Assembly (NCBI GenBank): GCA_036785325.1 | Contig: JAXIVH010000041.1 | Span: forward strand, 62,001-126,000 | Length of the DNA: 64,000 nt | Direction of reading: 5' to 3' | Source of the DNA: Urophycis tenuis | Lineage: Eukaryota > Chordata > Actinopteri > Gadiformes > Phycidae | In this document: positions 58,656 through 64,000 of the stretch, piece by piece | Position numbering within the stretch: position 1 is the first letter of the stretch | How the letters are laid out: every line of letters starts with the position of its first letter | The notes under the pieces: generated by a model | What the model was told of the DNA's origin: nothing | The model's database searches: none | What the model saw: only the letters and a program-made list of their open reading frames with translations | Made by a program: the position numbers and the translations under genes

Positions 58656-61412
58656 TTATCTCGATGACCCCCCCCACCTCATCCAACGACTCGGTAGTTG
58701 AATAGGGGATCAAAGGCAGTTGCACTCGCCAATATCTAGTCATCCGCAGCTCTCTTTTCCCATATTACCAAGAATGAAGTAAAACGAAATGGTTATCTGT
58801 CTTGTTGTGATATAACCGCTGATTTGGAGATATAGACTTGTTTTTCCTTTTCCCAAAGGTTTTCTTTGTTCCAAGATGAAGGTCAATCTAGTTTGATTGA
58901 AGGTACTTCCAATGCATTGGTATATTTACTTATTTGAATAAAGACGAGTCACAGCTGGAGTGAGACTTTTCTTTTCCATTTCTATTTTAGTATAAACGTG
59001 CTATCGAAATATTAGGACACGTCATCAATAGTGGACCCTGGGATCATAGGGTGTTTCTGGCCATTGTCACTATACACCCTCACCCAAGGGAGGCCCCCCC
59101 GAGAGTGATCAATTCTCAAGGTGTGTCGTTTCCGAAATGGAATTGGTATTGGGTTTAAGCTTTTTTAGGAGTGATCATTTGTTGAGGTAACGTCGAGGTA
59201 AGTAAAGGTAAGTAAAACACTTTTTAGGATACATTGTTTTGGTTATGGAGAGGAGGGGGCACATACTTACCCCCTGACCAGCACAAACCAGTTGTTAACA
59301 CCGCTAGGTAGCCCTGGTTTGGCCAATCAGGGCCGGAGCTTGGTTCTTGTCCTCTGTTGGGTCCAGATGAACTAGCAGAAAACTGGGGTCACGAAGGACC
59401 GAGGCCAGCTGTGACAAAGCACTGCCTCCACGGTCCCCCAATGCAGCTATCCTCAGCGATGGGTGTCCAGACCTAGGAAAGACCAAGACCAGCCCCGACC
59501 AGCGGTGCCTTCCCAGTCGGTCCCAGGGTAGGAAAGGCCAAGGCCAGCCGCGACTAAGCACTGCCTCCCTGGCCCCTCCAGGACCCCATGCCGAACAGCC
59601 TGTTAATAACAATTCCTGTGCCCCATACACCGCGCGACTACAGCGATTGTGTAGGAAGTTGACCTTAGAGAAGACTCAATGGCTTACTTTCCTCACCCAA
59701 AACAACAATTTCTTGGGGTAGTCTATTCTCGCCGTAGGTACTTCGGTAATGGGTTTTTTTGTGAAAAGTTTTCCGGATGAAATGCATGCTGGGTAATTGT
59801 CTTCTTCCTCCAATATGTCAAGTGTAGGTTAAGGTTAGGGTAGATTTAGGGGTAGAGTTAGCAGTTAACCTTAACGTTAGGTTTGAAGTAAATGGGAGGG
59901 GTTGCGGTTAGGGTTAAGGTTATGGCTGAGGTTAGGGTTAGGTATAAGGTTACGGTTTAGGGTTAAGGTTAGGGTTAAGGTTAGGGTTACGGTTAGGGCT
60001 AAGGTTAGAGTAAGGGTTAGGGTTAGCGTTACGGTTAGGGTAAGGTTAGGGTTAGAGGTTAGGGGTTAGGGGTTAGGGTTAAGATGAGGGCTGAGGTTAG
60101 GGTTAAGGTTAGGGCTGAGGTTAGGGTTAGGTTTAAGGTTAGGGATAAGGTTAGGGTTGGGGTTACGGCTGAGATTGGGGTTAAGGTTAGGGTTGAGGTT
60201 AGGGTTAGTGTTATGGATAAGGTTAGGTTAAGTGTTAGGGCCAAGGTTAGGGTTAAGGTTATGGTTAAGATTAGGGTTAGGGCTAGAATTAGGGTTAGGG
60301 CTAAGGTTAGGGTTAGGGTTATGGCTGAGGTTAGGGTTAAGGTTAGGTTTGAGGTTAGTGTTAAGGTTAGGGCCAAGGTTAGGGTTAGGGTTAAGGTTAG
60401 GGTTAGGGCTAAGGTTAGGGTTAGGGTTATGGCTGAGGCTAGGGTTAGGGCTAAAGTTAGGGCAAAGGTTAGAGTTAGGGTTAGCGTTAGAGTTAGGGTA
60501 GGGTTAGTGTTGGAGGTTAGGGTAGGCTTAGGGTTAGAGTTAGAGTAGGGGTTAGGGTTAGAGTTAGAGTAGGGGTTAGGGTTAGTGTTAAGGCTAAGGT
60601 TAGGGGTTGAGGTTAGTGTTAAGATTAGGGCCAAGGTAAGGGTTAGTGTTAGGGTTGAGTTAGGGTTAGGGCTAAGGTTAGGCCTATGGTTAGGGTTGGG
60701 GTTGAGGTTATCCCTAGGGTTAGAGTTAGAGCTAGAGATTGAGGAAGGTAGAGTCAAGGTGAGACAGTCTGTACGGACTGAACTCACCCCCGCCGGATCG
60801 GGCTAGTACACTCTATCTCCCCCAACTCCCTCATTTCCATGAGGGAAGACAGGGGAGAAGAGATGGGAGGAGTATATATATTTAATATATATTTTTTTAG
60901 TAAATAAATACATCGAGAGACTCACCGCTGGAGTGGGTTTTAATCTTTGTATTCAAGGTTGTTCCTCCTCTTTTGATTCCTCGCTGGTGGTGCGTCGTCT
61001 CCACCTAGTGGTCGTTTTGTGAAGAAGAGTTATAGAAATAGAAATAGAAATACTCTATTGTTCCCAGGTTGGGAAATTGCATTAATAGGTAAGTAATAAT
61101 AATAATAATAGGTAATTGCAATAGTTGGTAAGGTAATCTATATTTCATTTATTTATTTATATTTGTATATTTATTTAGTCTATTTATTTATTCATTTTTG
61201 TTTATTTATTTATTTAGATAAAGAGGATCACAGCTGGAGTGAGTTTTTAGTCTTTGTGTTAAAGGCTGGTTGCCTTCTTTTGATTCTTCAGTGATGGTCC
61301 ATCGCCTCCATCTAGTGGTCGTTTTGTGAATAACAGTTGGTAAGGTAATATAAATGGGTTGTGTAGAGAGCCCGTTCTTTCGATGGCCCTGGCTCGGTTA
61401 GGTTCGTTAGAG
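58656..61412. repeat. Telomere-like array, unit 5 (long form)
   Basis: 2757 bp, closest to unit 4 (shared ACTCACCGCTGGAG where unit 1 has ACTCACAGCTGGAG). Private changes include CAGCTGTGACAAAG near 59406. Confidence 0.93.
59827..60737 (+). repeat. Degenerate TTAGGG-type hexamer array, unit 5
   Basis: A few hexamers shorter than unit 4 near 60000-60055. The Val-Arg-type frame is at 60084-60548. Confidence 0.95.
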
Positions 61413-61495
61413 TTATCTCGATGACCCCCCCCCCACCTCATCCAACGACTCGGTTGTTGAATAGGGGATCAAAGGCAGTTGCACTCGCCAATATC
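61413..61495. repeat. Telomere-like array, truncated unit 6
   Basis: 83 bp of the unit start (TTATCTCGATGACC...CCAATATC), then an abrupt return to satellite at AAGCTTTGATTTCCCC. The C run is one base longer than in the other units. Confidence 0.9.
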
Positions 61496-62047
61496 AAGCT
61501 TTGATTTCCCCGCTTATAATGAGCCCATCCCCAAGCAATTTGGTTGCTCAGAGACAAAACTGTGTCAGGTTGACTGAAGTCTACCCAGCAGCTAAAAACA
61601 TACCTTCAACGTTTCAATTAACATCAATCTTTCCTTACAGATCACAAATTAATTAGCTTAGTATTTCAACGACCAATGAGTCAATATAGTCTTGCCATAC
61701 GCCGTTGGAAAGCTTAGATTTCCCCGCTTAAAATGAGCCCATCCGCGAGCAGTCTGCTTGCTCACAGACAAAACTGCGTCAGGTTGACTGAAGTCTACCC
61801 AGCAGCTAAAAACATACCTTCAACGTTTCAATTAAGATCAATCTTTCAATAAAGAACAGAAATTAATTAGCTTAGTATTTAAACGACCTATGACTCAATA
61901 TAGTCTTGCCATACGCCGTTGGGAACCTTAGATTTCCCCGCTTAAAATGAGCCCATCCCCGAGCAATTTGGTTGCTCACAGACAAAACTGCGTCAGGTTG
62001 ACTGAAGTCTACCCAGCAGCTAAAAACATACCTTCAACTTTTCAATG
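61496..62047. repeat. Satellite block 17
   Basis: About two and a half monomers from the HindIII site onward, ending with the pre-insert monomer (GGGAACCTTAG). The order (CCCAAGCAATTTGG monomer, CAGTCTGCTTGCTC hybrid, junction monomer) matches the end of block 1 (960-1506). Confidence 0.95.
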
Positions 62048-62184
62048 CACGCGTTTTTTTTGTAACACGTGTAGCTATGATAAAGGACACATGTTTTGGC
62101 CTGTTTTATTATTCATAGTTGGCTTAACAGTAATAGAATATTATTATATGCTATAAGTGACCAGACGTCCGAGATCAAAACTGC

Positions 62185-62216
<32 letters not shown>

Positions 62217-62917
62217 AATCACTTACTTGGAACGGCATGATCCCATATCGCTGTGAAGGGATGGCGTTAACCAGGTGGGTGTGCAACCCCTCGAGAGAGT
62301 TGCTGCCTCGCCGGCACTTGTACTTGTTCAGCCGGATGCAGTTCTTCACAACCACCTTCACAGAGACATACAGCTGTATGCCAGGGGGGTCCTGTAACAC
62401 ACAACCTATTGCAAGGTCCTCATTTATGCTGGTGTCATTTTGAAATGTTACCATATACAAGTTTGAATGGTTTTGACACACGATGACTGCAGAGACAGCT
62501 GCAGGATGGCCCACGAAGCAGGACGGAGGGGGCCTGTGGCTGTGCGGGGAGGACCAGCGGTATGGGTGCTGCCGACACAGGGGGCGGGCGGGCCACAGGC
62601 TGACGCAGCAGGAGGCCTCGGCTGGAGGCGGGTGGGCGCAGGAGGCTTCGGCCGGGTGGAGGACGACAACGCAGTGGGCTGAACGGGCCGGTTGGTGGGA
62701 GTCACAGGCTCTGGCTCATCAACAAATAACCTGGAAATATAAAATACACACGTGATCAGTATTGATATTGATATCTTTTATAAGAACACTGTTCATACCG
62801 TTTAGACTTTTTATACAACTGTTTATACAATGTCCATACTGTTTATTTATTAATGTTTATCACTGAAAAATAAAGGTGACTTGGTATGACTTGTGTGCTA
62901 TTTTCTTTCCACAGCCA
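62048..62917. repeat. Insert copy 15 (internally deleted)
   Basis: 870 bp. About 130-150 bp are missing between GATCAAAACTG and CTGTGTGTG, taking out the purine-rich segment and most of the dinucleotide tract; only about 29 bp of TG repeat remain (about 62184-62212). The left edge reads TTCAATGCACGCG (others TTCAATTCACGCG). Confidence 0.93.
62227..62730 (-). pseudogene. Exon remnant, copy 15
   Basis: 504 bp beta-type remnant. The C-terminal stretch is open at 62215-62514 with one private residue (GLHTHL). Both splice sites are kept despite the deletion next to it. Confidence 0.6.
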
Positions 62918-64000
62918 ACAGAACACACATGAATCAGCTTATTATTTCGACGACCCATGGGCAAATATAGTCATGCCATACGTCGTTGGAAAGCTTAGAT
63001 TTCCCCGTTTAAAATGAGCCCATCTCCGAGCAATTTGGTTGCTCACAGACAAATCTGCGTCAGGTTGACTGAAGTCTACACAGCAGCTAAAGACATACCT
63101 TCAACGTTTCAATTAACATCAATCTTTCCTTACAGAACACAAATGAATTAGCTTAGTATTTCAACGACCCTTTAGTGAATATAGTCTTGCCATACGCCGT
63201 TGGAAAGCTTAGATTTCCCCGCTTAAAATGAGCCCATCCGCGAGCAGTCTGGTTGATCACAGACTAAACTGCGTCAGGTTGACTAAAGTCTACCCAGCAG
63301 CTAAAAACATACCTTCAACGTTTCAATTAACATCAATCTTTCCTTACAGAACACAAATTAATTAGCTTAGTATTTCAACGACCCATGAGTCAATATACTC
63401 TTGCCATACGCCGTTGGAAAGCTTAGATTTCCCTGCTTATAATGAGCCCATCCCCGAGCAATTTGGTTGCTCACAGACAAATCTGCGTCAGGTTGACTGA
63501 AGTCTACACAGCAGCTAAAGACATACCTTCAACGTTTCAATTAACATCAATCTTTCCTTACAGAACACAAATTAATTAGCTTAGTATTTAAACGACCCAT
63601 GAGTCAATATAGTCTTGCCATACGCTGTTGGAAAGCTTAGATTTCCCCGCTTAAAATGAGCCCATCCCCGAGCAGTCTGGTTGATCACAGACTAAACTGC
63701 GTCAGGTTGACTGAAGTCTTCCCAGCAGCTAAAAACATACCTTCAACGTTTCAATTAACATCAATCTTTCCTTACAGAACACAAATTAATTAGCTTAGTA
63801 TTTCAACGGCCCTTTGGTGAATATAGTCTTACCATACGCCGTTGAAAAGCTTAGATTTCCCTGCTTAAAATGAGCCCATCCGCCAGCAGTCTGGTTGATC
63901 ACAGACTAAACTGCGTCAGGTTGACTGAAGTCTACCCAGCAGCTAAAAACATACCTTCAACGTTTCAATTAACATCAATCTTTCCTTACAGAACACTAAT
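62918..64000. repeat. Satellite block 18, continuing past the window
   Basis: Five monomers, starting with the right-junction type and running off the end of the window, so the array is longer than seen here. Confidence 0.96.

Overview
The window is non-genic, repeat-dense vertebrate DNA, most likely from a ray-finned fish. That reading rests on TTAGGG-type telomere-like repeats, a class I (gamma/epsilon-like) endogenous retrovirus (ERV), long TG microsatellites and an exon remnant that recalls an uncharacterised fish protein family. The species is inference. No intact cellular gene is visible.

Layout: (1) 1-48952 and 61496-64000 are a tandem satellite with a 214 bp monomer. Nearly every monomer carries one HindIII site (AAGCTT). 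The array is punctuated by 15 copies of a roughly 0.87-1.02 kb non-satellite segment, the 'insert'. The insert always sits at the same monomer position, between TTCAATT and ACAGAACAC, and replaces about 19 bp. The satellite between neighbouring inserts is always a whole number of monomers less 19 bp (10, 9, 7, 2, 14, 8, 5, 5, 6, 6, 15 across the ERV, 10, 22). One founding insertion was therefore amplified together with the satellite into a higher-order repeat. Each insert holds a TA/TG/CG dinucleotide tract and a 503-504 bp minus-strand exon remnant with both splice sites kept and its reading frame broken.

(2) 28992-36894 is an ERV inserted into a satellite monomer. It has 437 bp LTRs that differ at one base, a 4 bp target duplication (AACA), a serine-tRNA-type primer site and a polypurine tract. 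The leader is about 2 kb and contains a run of similar hairpins. Gag is broken by three frame changes. A UAG separates gag from an in-frame protease-RNase H-integrase ORF that lacks reverse transcriptase. Only scraps of env remain. The insertion is young but the element is defective, so it was probably mobilised in trans.

(3) 48953-61495 is a second kind of tandem array: five units of 2.07-2.78 kb plus an 83 bp stub. Each unit holds about 0.9 kb of degenerate TTAGGG-type hexamers, preceded by a promoter-like ETS plus ZNF143-like motif pair. The block interrupts a satellite run that was originally four monomers long and is flanked by an imperfect 15 bp repeat, so it looks like an insertion into the satellite.

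The genes do not form a pathway. The interest lies in how satellite, captured exon, retroelement and telomere-like array are nested and amplified. The small open frames inside satellite and hexamer repeats are treated as by-products of repetition.
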